Assembly: GCA_039583875.1 (NCBI GenBank)
Contig: CM077166.1
Span: forward strand, 79,668,564 to 79,732,563
DNA length: 64,000 bases
Source of the DNA: Platanthera guangdongensis
Taxonomy: Eukaryota; Streptophyta; Magnoliopsida; Asparagales; Orchidaceae
Reading direction: 5' to 3'
The notes under the pieces were generated by a model. That model saw only the letters and a list, made by a program, of their open reading frames with translations. It made no database searches and was not told where the DNA came from. Both the position numbers and the translations under genes were made by a program. This document shows, in pieces, positions 36,671 through 46,665 of this stretch; within the stretch, counting starts at the first letter, position 1, and each line of letters begins with the position of its first letter.

Positions 36671-37327
36671 GTGCAGTCTACGGTAGCGGAAGTCCAGAGT
36701 TTTCTGGGGCTTGCCGGCTATTACAGGCACTTCGTGGAGAACTTCTCGCGGATAGCGTTACTCCTCACGACTCTAATGAGGAAAGAGCAGAAGTTTGTTT
36801 GGATGCCGGAGTGCGCACGAGCTTTTGAGGAGTTGAAGAGTCGGTTGACCATGGCGCCTGTGCTGTTTTTACCGAGTTTGACCGAAGGCTTTGAGATTTA
36901 CAGGGATGCTTCAGGCAGTGGATTGGGTTGTTTCCTACTGCAGCATAGAAGTGTGATAGCCTATGACTCGCGTCAGCTGAAGGTGCATGAGAGGAATTAT
37001 CTGATCCATGACTTGGAGTTAGCGGCCATGATATTTGCCCTGAAGCTGTGGAGGCATTACTTGTACGTGGTGAATTTCGATATCTATACCGACCACAAGA
37101 GCCTGAAATACTTGTTGGATCAGAAGGATCTGAACATGCGACAACGGAGATGGATAGAGTTCCTGGGGGACTGCACATTCAACATTCATTATGTGCCTGG
37201 GAAAGGCAATGCGGTTGCAGATGCATTGAGTTGCAGGGCCCCAACTCAAGCCAACTCGCTATCGGTTCATGACGAGCGTTTGGTTCGGGAGTTGGAGGCG
37301 TTGGGGATCTCTTGTGTAGACAAGTAG
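36671..37327 (+). pseudogene. RNase H and connection of Tekay-2
   Basis: 218 residues open: [19 protein letters not shown] (connection), FEIYRDASGSGLGCFLLQ (RNase H first Asp), DLELAAMIFALKLWRHYLYV (catalytic Glu), IYTDHKSLKYLLDQKDLNMR (second Asp) and HYVPGKGNAVADALS. All four acidic positions look present. Confidence 0.88.
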
Positions 37328-38506
37328 AATAGTGCCGAAGTGCTATTGAACTGGACTGAAGTTCAGTGTGACCTAGCTGATCGGATTTGACAGGCTCTGG
37401 ATTTGGATGACCACATGAAGTAAATCATGGTTGAGGCTTTGGATGGGTCAAATTCCCAGTTTGAGGTTGTGGATGGATTGTTATGGAAGGACAGTCGTTT
37501 GTGCGTCCCGAATGTGGGAAAATTGCTGGTGGAATTGTTGTACAAGGCTCATCATACCAAGTAATTGATTCACATGGGAGCACGAAGATGTACCGTGATA
37601 TGAAGAAATTTTTCTGGTGCCCAGGACTTAAGAAGGATGTGACACTGTATGTGGCAAAGTGTCAAACATGCGCCTTAGTGAAGGCGGAGTGCTAGAAGCC
37701 TGGAGGATTCTTGAAGTCCTAGCCTATTCCGGAGTGGAAGTTTGACGACATTACTATGGACTTTGTGCATGGGTTGCCAAGGTCGCAGAAGGGAAACGAT
37801 GCCATCTGGGTGGTCGTAGATCGTTTGACAAAAGTGTCTCACTTCATTCCGCATAGGAAGGATGATTCTGTGGAGAAATTGGCAAAATTATATGTGGATA
37901 ATATTGTGCGGCTTCACGGTGTGCCCCGCAGTATCGTGAGTGACCGTGATGGGCGGTTCACATCCAATGGTTGGAGGTTGGTGCAACAGATGTTGGGAAC
38001 AAAGATGAGTTTCAGCACAGCCTTCATCCGCAGATGGATGGTCAGACCGAGAGAGTCAACAGGACTATGGAAGACATGCTTCGCATGTGCGTCCTGGATT
38101 TCGGGAAATAATGGGAGGATCACCTATACTTGGTGGAATTCGCTTACAATAATAGATACCAGACGAGCATTCAGATGGCGCCTTTCGAGGCCCTCTATGG
38201 TAGAAGATGTCGGACGCCGTTATCGTGGTTGAAAACGGGTGAGTCAAAGCTATACAAGCGACAAGAAGTCGAAGATGCGACCTCATTGGTACGAACCATT
38301 CGAGTGAGATTGTTAATCGCTCAAGACCGGCAAGCTAAGTACTATAACGCCAAGCATAGGAACGTAGAGTTCGTTGTTGGCGACTGTGTGTACTTGAAGA
38401 TTAAGCTGTTCAAGGGTGTCTCGCGGGTACGACGCTTGAAGAAGCTAAGGCCGAGGTACCTTGGACCGCTTGAGGTTCTGGAGCGGATTGACAAAGCAGC
38501 TTATTG
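37328..38506 (+). pseudogene. Integrase of Tekay-2
   Basis: Zinc finger in two pieces (HHTK in broken frame near 37545; [16 protein letters not shown] and [15 protein letters not shown] at 37570-37695). Core: MDFVHGLPRSQKGNDAIWVV (37756), HGVPRSIVSDRDGRFTSNGW. A one-base loss at about 38025 shifts the HPQTDGQTERVN block. The frame resumes at 38130 with MVEFAYNNRYQTSIQMAPFE and ALYGRRCRTPLSW. The GPY region reads LRPRYLGPLEVLERI (38446-38490). Stops at 37325 and 37695. Confidence 0.88.
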
Positions 38507-38507
38507 A

Positions 38508-38774
38508 TTGAAGATTTTAGTGGAACTAAGTGGTCTACACAATGTATTCCACATATCGGTGCTGCGGAAGGTGGTGCAAGAGCCTAAGCAAGTGGTTGCA
38601 GTCGATCAAGTGCCAGTCGATAATGGGTTGACGATGAAGGTCAAGCCCATTCGCATTGAGGACTCGGAAGTCAAGCGATTGCGTAACAAGGAAATCAGGA
38701 TAGTCAAGGTCCATTGGCACAACTATGGTCGTGAGGAGCTCTCGTGGGATCGAGAGCAGACCATGCTTGAGTAG
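38508..38774 (+). pseudogene. Chromodomain-like tail of Tekay-2 integrase
   Basis: 88 residues: LHNVFHISVLRKVVQEP, then RNKEIRIVKVHWHNYGREEL and SWDREQTMLE followed by TAG. The pattern V-x-W...G-x-E-x-x-(S/T)-W-(D/E)-x-E matches Tekay chromodomain-like ends. In chromoviruses this domain guides integration toward heterochromatin. Confidence 0.78.
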
Positions 38775-38839
38775 TACCAAGAGTTATTCCACTCAAGTAC
38801 CATTTAAGTTTTGTATATCTTTTCCTTTCTGTAATTTCG

Positions 38840-38861
38840 GGACGAAATTCTTTTAAGAGGG
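38840..38861 (+). promoter_or_regulatory. Polypurine tract of Tekay-2
   Basis: GGGACGAAATTCTTTTAAGAGGG directly precedes the LTR start TGTAACGCCCCG at 38862. This motif is characteristic of Tekay/Del elements. Confidence 0.85.
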
Positions 38862-40970
38862 TGTAACGCCCCGAAACTCAAAAGAGGGATGGGTGACGTT
38901 TTGGGCCAAGTTTGGGACTTGGTAGGTGTCACACGGCCTGGGACACGGGCGTATCTCAGGGCCGTGTCATGCTCGGGTTTGACGATGGTCATGTGGTCGA
39001 TGAAATTGCAGTCGACAATTGTCGAACAGCGAACACGGCCTGTGAAACGGGCGTGTCCCAGGTCGTGTCCTACTCGGGTAGTTGGCTGAGTTGTGTCGGG
39101 GGAGAAACACGGCCTGGAGCCCAGGATTGTTCGAGTTTGACACGGGCGTGTCAAATGGGACACAGGCGTGTCGAATACCCGAGTTCTCCTCGGGTTGGTG
39201 TTGGTCCTGTGTCGATGGAGGAACACACCCCGCCACACGGGCGTGTAATGGATGACACGGGCGTGTCAAGCCTTATACGGGCATGTCGAGAGCCCGTGTT
39301 CTTTTCGGGATGCGCCGGTTTCGGCATCGATTGAGGCATATAGCCTTGGACACGGGCGTGTCACAAGCCGTGTTCGGCCCAGGTTTTGGATTTTAAGAGC
39401 GAATCGTGGCCATCCGTTTCCTTCCTTTAGGATCTAAGGGTCCTGGCTTATCCTGGCAGGGTTTAACCCAAGAATAGGGTTTAGAAACCCTCATTCTATT
39501 TGGGTTTTCTCTTTCTAAGAGTTCTAGAGAGAGGGGAGAGCAAGGAAGAAGAAGGAGGAGAGATCCGGCCGCAGGTGGATCTTCGGATCCCCAAATCGCA
39601 AGCCGAGTTCGGATCTACGGAGGCGAGGACATTCCGGTGCTTTTAATCCACATAGATCTTCATGGCGCCGAAGAGGAATGCTAGGGTAACGATTCTCATC
39701 TTGGACATGTGAAGTCCTCTTTTCCCTTGCATAGGAAGCCCGCTCTCGCGAGTCTGCGGTGAGTGTGAGGTGTTCCTTCGGGTAGACATGAATAGTCCCC
39801 GTTGTTTTGCCTGTAGAGTCCGTAATCGAGAAACGGATATAGGCATGAGGTGTGAAGCCTACCGGGAGAAGTTTGTCTGGATCAGTGATGTTGCATTGCA
39901 TGAATGGCCGGAGAAGACTTCGTGTCGATGGTTCTTTTTTGGGTTTTCTACGCGGTAGATTGCAATATGGAGCCTTGGGGACTAACTCCGAGGTGCACCC
40001 GAAAAAATGGTCAGATGCGTGATTCTGCCAACATGGTGTCCTGGGAGCCAACTTGTACATAACTGGATTATGTAAAGTGTGTGATCGATTTGGGACTCAG
40101 AAAATCTTGACCCATGCATATGGCTTAAATTGACATTGCAGTGTGAGCAACGGGTTAGGCGTAACCGTACCCGCTCTATGTCATTCGGTACAAGCGACCT
40201 AAAGTACGTGGGACTTACCGTTGGCATAGATGGAGGGTCTTAGGAGGTTTATAGCTTAAATTGACGTGACTTCTGCCGGAAAGACCAAAATGCTCTCAAG
40301 AAATTGCCGTCCAAGGGGTGGTGGTGAGACCGCGGACTTTGACCGGGTTCACCGAGAATGTGCCCTGAGAGCATGGGGTGTGTGGCCGTGTGAGCCTACG
40401 CCTGTGATGATGTGTAAATTCTCTATTATTTCGCTATGCTAATAAAGTGCAGGGAAGGAGCATTGCCGCCCCGAGTTTAGGTGCGGGGTCATTATAATTT
40501 GTTCAGCTTTAGTAGACCGTTGCTTTTGTTTGCCACCGCTTCGGTGGATTGTTGCTTGTAGGTGCTGCGGAGCCGAGTGGTAAATAGCGGGCAAAAGCCC
40601 TTGTTATTGAGCCGACCCTCGAAGGCCTATTTATGAGTGTTTTCTTTTATTCTCATGTATGATCGGCCTCCGTGCCGAGGTTTGGAAGACACTTATATTT
40701 GAGAAAACTATTGTAAGGCCATAAGTCCATGTACTTGTGTATTGGTACATTCATTCCTATTGGGTTTGTGTAGTGGACATTCATGCGGTTGGCTGGGTTC
40801 TTATTATTGCAACTTTTAAATTGCTTCCGCTAGAATGTACTTTGTGTAGGATGTTGGTTATTGGCAGGATGATTTCCATTGCGTAACCTTCCGGTCTGTC
40901 TGTGGTATATGGCGTCGGGACCCGGCCGGACCTACTACTATATGCTATGCGACGGATAGGGGGTGTTACA
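38862..40970 (+). repeat. 3' LTR of Tekay-2
   Basis: 2109 bp, TGTAACGCCCCG to GGGGGTGTTACA. The palindrome array is at 38925-39400 (GACACGGGCGTGTC, TCGACGA/TCGTCGA words). An older LTR of the same clade, inverted, is at 57722-59495. Confidence 0.92.
38925..39400 (+). repeat. GACACGGGCGTGTC palindrome array in the Tekay-2 LTR
   Basis: About ten near-palindromic ACACGG-GCGTGT words with a TCGATGA...TCGACAATTGTCGA block (39000-39025). A matching array is at 32025-32410. No coding content. Confidence 0.85.
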
Positions 40971-41650
40971 CTTGCATGGCTAACAGCCTTTCTGATGAGT
41001 GCCTCCCCATCATCTGCCATGATGAAATGGTAAAGTCTGCTTGGATTCATCTTGCCACACTTTACTCCAAAGGGGCTCAGACGCCTCGCATCTATACTCT
41101 CTATGCGGACCTCTTTGCTCGTCCCTCCATGTCTACTACAGCCACCTAACAACAAGTTCACGCTCTTGGAGACGAAATTATTCAGAACCGTCCATTCTCT
41201 GCGGATCTGGCAGAGCAACACAAGCACTTCCAGGAGCTTCTGGTTGTCTGTTATATTCTACGTCTTCCGGAGTCCTATGACATGATCCGTCAATAGATCC
41301 TTGGCGAGGCGGATTTTCCCACCTTGGATGACACTGTTGCCCGCATCGTTGTTGTTACCTCTCTGTTTCAGCTTCCGCTGTTATCCTCCCCACCGCTCCC
41401 CGACACCTATGCTCATCATACTCAGAGTGGTGGCACTAGGGGCCGCGACCAACAATTCGGCTGATGTGGACCATCCCGCTTTCTCTGCTATCACTGTGGC
41501 CGAATTGGCCATATGGTTGATCGTTACTGGATGAAGCATCCACATCTTTGCCCATCTGGTGACACTTCCACCTCCTCTTCGAAGTAGTCATCCTCGGTGG
41601 TCACATTTTTAGGTAGTGCCAATGTGGTGACTAAAGGTAAATGACTGATT
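40971..41650 (+). pseudogene. Gag of Copia-D, second part
   Basis: Continues the Copia-D gag frame after Tekay-2: MVKSAWIHLATLYSKGAQTP, HFQELLVVCYILRLPESYDM. The zinc knuckle lies near 41480-41530, with CYHCGRIGHMVDRYW (the final Cys is Tyr). Stops at 41149 and 41293 and several shifts. This is the UBN2-type gag of copia elements. Confidence 0.78.
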
Positions 41651-43690
41651 GACTCTGGTGATACTAATCATATGACCGAGAATCCTCAGTGTTTTTCTCT
41701 CCTAGAAAAACATGATCGGTTGCCCCCACTCTTCATTGTGGACGGCTCTCCCTCACAGGTCAATGCGACAGGAGTGGTTCAAGTCCCTCCATCTCTTTGC
41801 TTGGCGAACACCCTCTACGTGCCCTAGTTTTCATGCAATTTGTTATCTGTTACCTCTTTTTGCAAGCAACTACAGTGCTCCATCACATTCACTCTCACTT
41901 CTTGTTTTTTTAGGATCCGAGCTCCCAAAGGATGATTGCTACTAGGACTCAGAGCGACGGCCTCTACCTCCTAGACAACGTATCTGCTCTGTCAGTTTTT
42001 TCTTCTTCTTCTATGGATCTTCTATAATGACATCTTCGCCTCGGTCATCCTCCTCCATGACTTCTTCGTCAGCTTCTAACCGACCTTCCTCCACACAGTC
42101 TTCCTCTCAACTATGATGCCTGCCATCTTGGCAAGCATCACCGCTCCTCCTTCCCGCCGAAGCAAGGTCATGGCTCTTCCCGTCCATTTGATCTCGTTCA
42201 CTCTGATGTTTGGGGTCCTGCTCCTAATCTAACTGTACGTCAAGGTAGTTCGAATTTTGTAACTTTTATTGATGATTTCTCTCAGTGTACGTGAGTGTAT
42301 CTCTTAAAAGAGCGCTCCGAACTATTCTCTGTATGGACATCCTTTTATTATATTATTAAAACACAGTTTAATGCGTCTATTAGACTTTTTTGTTCTGATA
42401 ATGCCAAAAAATATCTTAGTCATGATTTTTCTTCTTTCTGCATGCAAAATTACATTATTCATTAGACTAGCTGTGTCTATACCTCGCAGTAAAATGGCAT
42501 GGCTGAATGGAAAAACAGTCACCTCCTTGATGTCGCTCAAATGCAAATAACACAAATGCAGGTTCCTCGCTCCTATTGGGGATATGCCATCCTTATTTCC
42601 TGCTATCTCATCAACCACATTCCCTCCACGGTTCTACACGGCCACACACCATTCTCCATTCTCTATCCGGGCAAGGAACCATTCCGTCTTCCTCTGTATA
42701 TATTTGGGTGTACGACTTTTGTGCATCTTCCCTCCTCCACTCGTGACAAGCTCTCTGCACATGCCACCAAGTGTTTTTTTGGGTTACTCTTCCACTCAAA
42801 AAGGTTACTGTTGTTTTGATCATGTTCTTCAGAAGCAGTTTGTCTATGCGGACGTTACTTTTTTCGAAAATGCGTCCTATTTCTCTCACGACTCCTCCCT
42901 TCTTCCTGATATTCCTGCTCCTCCTACCGACTCCTCCGTCCTATCTACGCCCACTGAGATCCCTCCACTTTCGCCGTATCCACAATCTCCTCCTCCTCTC
43001 TCTCCCCCTTCGCCATCTCTCTCTGATCCCGATCTAGCTCTTTCCTCCACGGATGCACCGAATGCTGATGAACACAATGACCTGAATATTCCCATTGCTC
43101 TTTGCAAAGGGGTGCGAACGTGTATCTAGCATTCTCTTACAACTTTTATTTTCTATGCTCATCTTACCCCTTCTCCCAGGAATTTTGTGTTGGATTTCTC
43201 TACCACTACCACTCCCCACAACTACCTGGACGCCCTTGTCGTTCCTCTTTGGAAGGCCACCTTGGATGAGGAAATTTCCACCCTCAATGAGCGGGGTACA
43301 TGGACACTTGTCCCACCTCCTTTGGGCACCGATGTTGTTGGCTATGGCTTGGTCTTTGTTATGAAGTTTCATTGGATGGCAATGTGGATTGTTACAAGGC
43401 ACGCCTAGTCGCTAAGGGCTTCACTCAGACCTATATAGTTGATTATTTTGACACCTTCTCTCGCATTGCTCGTCTCAGCACTATTCAGGTTCTCCTATTT
43501 GTGGTCGTCAAAAGGGATTAGCCCATTTCCCTACTGGATATCAGGAATGCCTTCCTCTATGGTGATCTACAAGAGGATGTCTACATAGAGCAATCTACTG
43601 GGTATGTTGCTCAGGAGGAGACACACGTTTGCATACTGAACAAGGCCATCTATGGCCTAAAGCAAATCCCTCGGCCGTGGTTCGATAATT
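41640..43690 (+). pseudogene. Protease, integrase and RT start of Copia-D
   Basis: The protease reads LIDSGDTNHMTENPQCF at about 41645-41695 (D-S-G present). Integrase is heavily shifted; recognisable parts are HSDVWGP-like at 42197, then QNGMAEWKNSHLLDVAQMQ (42493 on), SYWGYAILISCYLINHIPST and FGCTTFVHLPSSTRDKL. RT: PLWKATLDEEISTLNERGTW (43235 on), CYKARLVAKGFTQTYIVDYF, LLDIRNAFLYGDLQEDVYIE and NKAIYGLKQIPRPWFDNF, where the element is cut at about 43690 before the Y-V-D-D motif. Confidence 0.82.
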
Positions 43691-43915
43691 TCGTCGAACT
43701 GAGTTCGACGAATGGTAGTGGTTTCGTCGATCTCTGCACAGAGAATAAAAATTGTTTTCTCTGTTCCACTTTCGTCGACCTCTGTACGCCGAATCATATT
43801 TATTTATCGAGCATAAATTCCTGAACAGTTAAGATCAAAATCTCTATTCATAATTCGTCGAGCTTTGTTCGACGAATGGTGTTGCTTTCGTCGAGCTTGG
43901 TTCGACGAATTATAT
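43688..43915 (-). repeat. TCGTCGA/TCGACGAA cluster in gag of Sire-3
   Basis: Six to eight words (for example 43691, 43707, 43773, 43856 and 43889), again in the gag-protease linker. Confidence 0.8.
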
Positions 43916-44350
43916 TGAACGAAGATTTCCTGAAGATTTTTAGTTTGATTTTGTAAAACTTCAGTTATTTTGTCTAAATCTATTAACTTTTCTTTGCCTT
44001 TGACTGATTCTAATGAGGCTATTTGTTCAGAAGTATTTTTTAAATCTTCTTTGAGTTTTATGTTTTCAGAAGATACATCATTTAATTTCTCTCTGAAAAG
44101 TTATTTCCTTTCAGATCGAATCAAATCTTTACACAATAATTTAAAATCAGTTTTAAATTCTTCTGATGAAAAATAAAGAGTAGAGATTACCTAATCTTCT
44201 TCTGATTCACATTCTGATTCTTTATCAGAGTCTGATTCTTCATCAGGGTTGCTGCAAGTGGCATTTATTGCCATTAGGCAAAATTCTCTTGCTCTAGACT
44301 CTTTTTCATCTTTAGTTATATAGGATGAAGATTCAGAGTCACACCAGGTT
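43691..44350 (-). mobile_element. Sire-3: gag fragment of a Sirevirus-type element
   Basis: The minus strand has the acidic gag tail (SSSYITKDEKESRAREFCLM, SNPDEESDSDKESE at about 44340-44210), a Lys-rich coiled segment (LRSERK..., SSENIKLKEDLKNTSEQI) and the palindrome-rich linker at 43915-43690. This aligns with 27880-26990 of Sire-2. At 44350 Tat-2 begins, so Tat-2 inserted into this gag. The left end abuts Copia-D RT within a TTCGA word. Confidence 0.75.
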
Positions 44351-45035
44351 TGTTGGAACCAGCTTTCTGGTTCCTCCTAAAGTTCGAAACTGAGGATGCA
44401 GCCCACACGTACTCTTCTTGAACTACCCTCCTGACGTGAGTCGGAGACCTGAAAACAGACCGAGGGGTCTCAGCTCGGAGGTCCCACCTCTTTCCCGGAA
44501 GAATTAAAAATCTTCCCGTCCCTAGCCAATGCTAAGATAGGTGCCTGTGAGGAAGACAGTGGAAAGGTTCAACAACCATCCCAGACACCTAATCAGACTA
44601 TTTATAGGCCTCTGAATCTGATCTGCAAATATCACTTCTGAACTAACCTGAAATGACCAAAACACCCTGGGCAGGTCTGCCAACAGCCAAACTCCGCTGT
44701 TTTGGAGAGCTATATACAGACCTTCAGGGGTAGAAATGTAAAACTACCTAGGGCACAAAGGTAAAATCCCCCTTTGGGGTAAAAAGGTAAAGACATCTCC
44801 TCTCCCATGTGGCGAGTGGGGAAGAGTCTGGCGGGCGAGACGACCGCCCTGTCCGTCTCGCCGTCCTCTCGGCATGTTGGTTCTCTTGCCTCCTAGAATG
44901 ATCTCACCCACTAGGAGGTCTCGCCCACTTCAGAGTATCCCCCATCTCGCCTCCTACAGGTTGGCATCCTATCATCTCGCCAGTCTCCCCTTCTCGCTCG
45001 CTGGACCACCTCTCGCGAGCCCAAGGTTGTACACA
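44351..45035 (-). repeat. 3' LTR of Tat-2
   Basis: About 685 bp. On the minus strand it begins TGTGTACAACC at 45035 after the purine-rich AAAAGAGCGGGGAT and ends GGTTCCAACA at 44351. A TATAAATA box on the minus strand is at 44606-44599. There is no second LTR in the window, so the start is inferred from the polypurine tract. Confidence 0.65.
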
Positions 45036-45141
45036 ATCCCCGCTCTTTTCGAGGTTGCTCTAACCTCGGAAAGATAAGTCCAGACGTGGCTCGCGATGCT
45101 AGGATTCACTCATGAGAATCTTTGGTGGGCCCCATGGGGCC

Positions 45142-45149
45142 TATAAATA
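45142..45149 (+). promoter_or_regulatory. TATA box of antisense gene 1 in Tat-2
   Basis: TATAAATA on the plus strand, 60 bases upstream of ATG 45209; opposite in direction to the Tat-2 LTR promoter. Confidence 0.55.
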
Positions 45150-45208
45150 TGAGATCCCAGCCTTCATTAGGGTCCCTTTTGTCTTCCTTCATTTCCTCAT
45201 CCTTTAGA

Positions 45209-46146
45209 ATGTCTCACAACCAGAGTTTTCGCAAGCGCCTCGCGATGGTGCGAAGCCGAAATAAAACCAACACGGATGCCCTATTCTCGGACCTGGGGCG
45301 TATTCCTCCCTTAGCCCCCCCGTCCTCTCGCCTGAAGAAGATGAAGGCCGCCTGTCCTCCCCTCTCGGCGGGCGCGACCTCCTCTGCCCCTTCGACAACA
45401 GACAATCCTTTCGCCTCTCCTGGGGAGAAACGGGTAATTTCTCATTCTTCTTTCTCTTCTTTGGTGCTGCCTATTGACCCTGCTTCTTCAGGGAAACTCT
45501 GCTGACTCCCCTATGCCTGCCAATCCTCCTGACAATATCAACCAAGCTCACCAGCGCACCAACTTACTCGAGGCATCTTCCCTACCCCTATTGCGGAGAG
45601 AAAACCTCTCGCGGGTTGCGGGGAACCCTCGCATCCCCAGTAAGAGGTATCCCTTCTCATTTTTCCTCCAATTCACTCTTTTACCCAACCCCTGCGAGCT
45701 CATCCTTGTCTACGATTTCTCGCTCTCTCTACAGGCATCCAATTTGATTCTGACACTGAAGACGCTCCCGTGTCTCCCCCTCTGGCCTCTTCCCCATCCT
45801 GGCGAGATCGAGGACTACTTGGGTGATCCCATGGATACCCTGAAGCTGAAGCGGAGGACGGCTAGGATGTTCCGCAAATACACTCATATAATCCGCGAGA
45901 TGGAGCTGGAGAAGCAGGCCTCTGACCGACGCATGGACTTGCTAGAAACAGAGTGACACCGCCTTTCTGCCGAGATGGAAGCCGACGGCGCAATGGACGG
46001 GATAGACCCCCAAGCTATCCTAAACGAGACAGACAAACATCTCCGTCTCGCGCGCCGCGGCGTGGTCGCCGCTCGCGCTTTTCATCTTCCTGGCATCCCT
46101 CCCTTTGCGGGAGGCCAAGATGGCTGCTGGAAATGGGTCCGGAACT
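45209..46146 (+). pseudogene. Antisense gene 1 of Tat-2 (basic, coiled-coil-like small protein)
   Basis: Plus strand, opposite to Tat-2 pol. Starts MSHNQSFRKRLAMVRSRNKT, then a Ser/Pro-rich segment to 45500. After a probable intron a frame follows with LKLKRRTARMFRKYTHIIRE and MELEKQASDRRMDLLETE (45830-45955). An in-frame TGA is followed by HRLSAEMEADGAMDG, DPQAILNETDKHLRLARRGV and a stop at 46144-46146. The C-terminal part is helical and charged. Intron borders are not certain; one candidate acceptor is TCTCTACAG at 45727-45735. I do not recognise the family. Acting as gag-like or regulatory partner of gene 2 is speculation. Confidence 0.5.
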
Positions 46147-46510
46147 AAGCTATCGCGGTCCCGTCTCGCCTTCTCCAGGCCCCACTGTATTATCATTGCC
46201 AATTCAGTTGTGTTTAATTATTTATGTGTTGTATAAAACTTTTCTGGGCGGTATGCCCCCTTCCGCTGGATGAACTATTTTATCATTATGACACTATGCA
46301 TGTCATATCGTTGCTAAGTTTTTCATCATTACCATGATTAGCTCCTTTTTTAATTAGTTAGTTTGTAATGATGGTTTTACTTCGAAAAAACTGCTGCGGC
46401 GTCTTCGCCCCTTGGGTTCTAGAGAGAGAGAGAGAGACGAAGCGTCGGTGCTTCCTCTTTATTTTCCACCGCTTGATTTTCACGCTCAATCTCCTCTCTC
46501 CCTCATTCCT
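46147..46510 (+). other. Spacer between the two antisense genes of Tat-2
   Basis: AT-rich region (TTTAATTATTTATGTG, TTGTATAAAAC near 46215) that could hold the 3' end of gene 1 and the promoter of gene 2. No ORF with a recognisable motif. Confidence 0.5.
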
Positions 46511-46518
46511 TATAAATA
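46511..46518 (+). promoter_or_regulatory. TATA box of antisense gene 2 in Tat-2
   Basis: TATAAATA on the plus strand, about 150 bases upstream of the probable start ATG at 46666, with a C/T-rich leader between. Confidence 0.55.
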
Positions 46519-46665
46519 CCTCAAATCCAGATATTCCCATACTTTTGTTATTCTTGGCCGCCTTTTTGGTTAGAGCTTCCGCCTACCTCTCCTCTTCTGC
46601 ACTCATCTCGCGCCCCGCTCTCCTTCTAAGTCGCTCTCTTCCCCTTTGCTGCCTTTCCGCCTATT

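Larger units (their letters stand above)
31998..40970 (+). mobile_element. Tekay-2: chromovirus Ty3/gypsy element
   Basis: 5' LTR 31998-33990 (first ~115 bases missing), PBS 33993, gag, protease, RT, RNase H, integrase with chromodomain-like tail, polypurine tract, 3' LTR 38862-40970. CTTG flanks both sides (31994-31997 and 40971-40974), consistent with a target duplication in Copia-D gag. Same lineage as Tekay-1, but a different LTR family. Confidence 0.9.
30903..43690 (+). mobile_element. Copia-D: Ty1/copia element of a non-Sirevirus lineage, split by Tekay-2
   Basis: 5' LTR 30903-31296, PBS, gag start 31751-31997, then after the Tekay-2 insertion gag-pol continues 40971-43690. The gag reading frame joins across the insertion with a shared CTTG. 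The right part ends inside RT at the junction to Sire-3, so no 3' LTR is present. The short LTR (about 394 bp) and different gag separate it from the Sireviruses; the exact copia lineage is not clear to me. Confidence 0.8.

Noticed and set aside
41041..41285. Overlapping plus ORFs as separate genes
   Set aside because: They are alternative frames of the broken Copia-D gag, whose motifs are read in a third frame.
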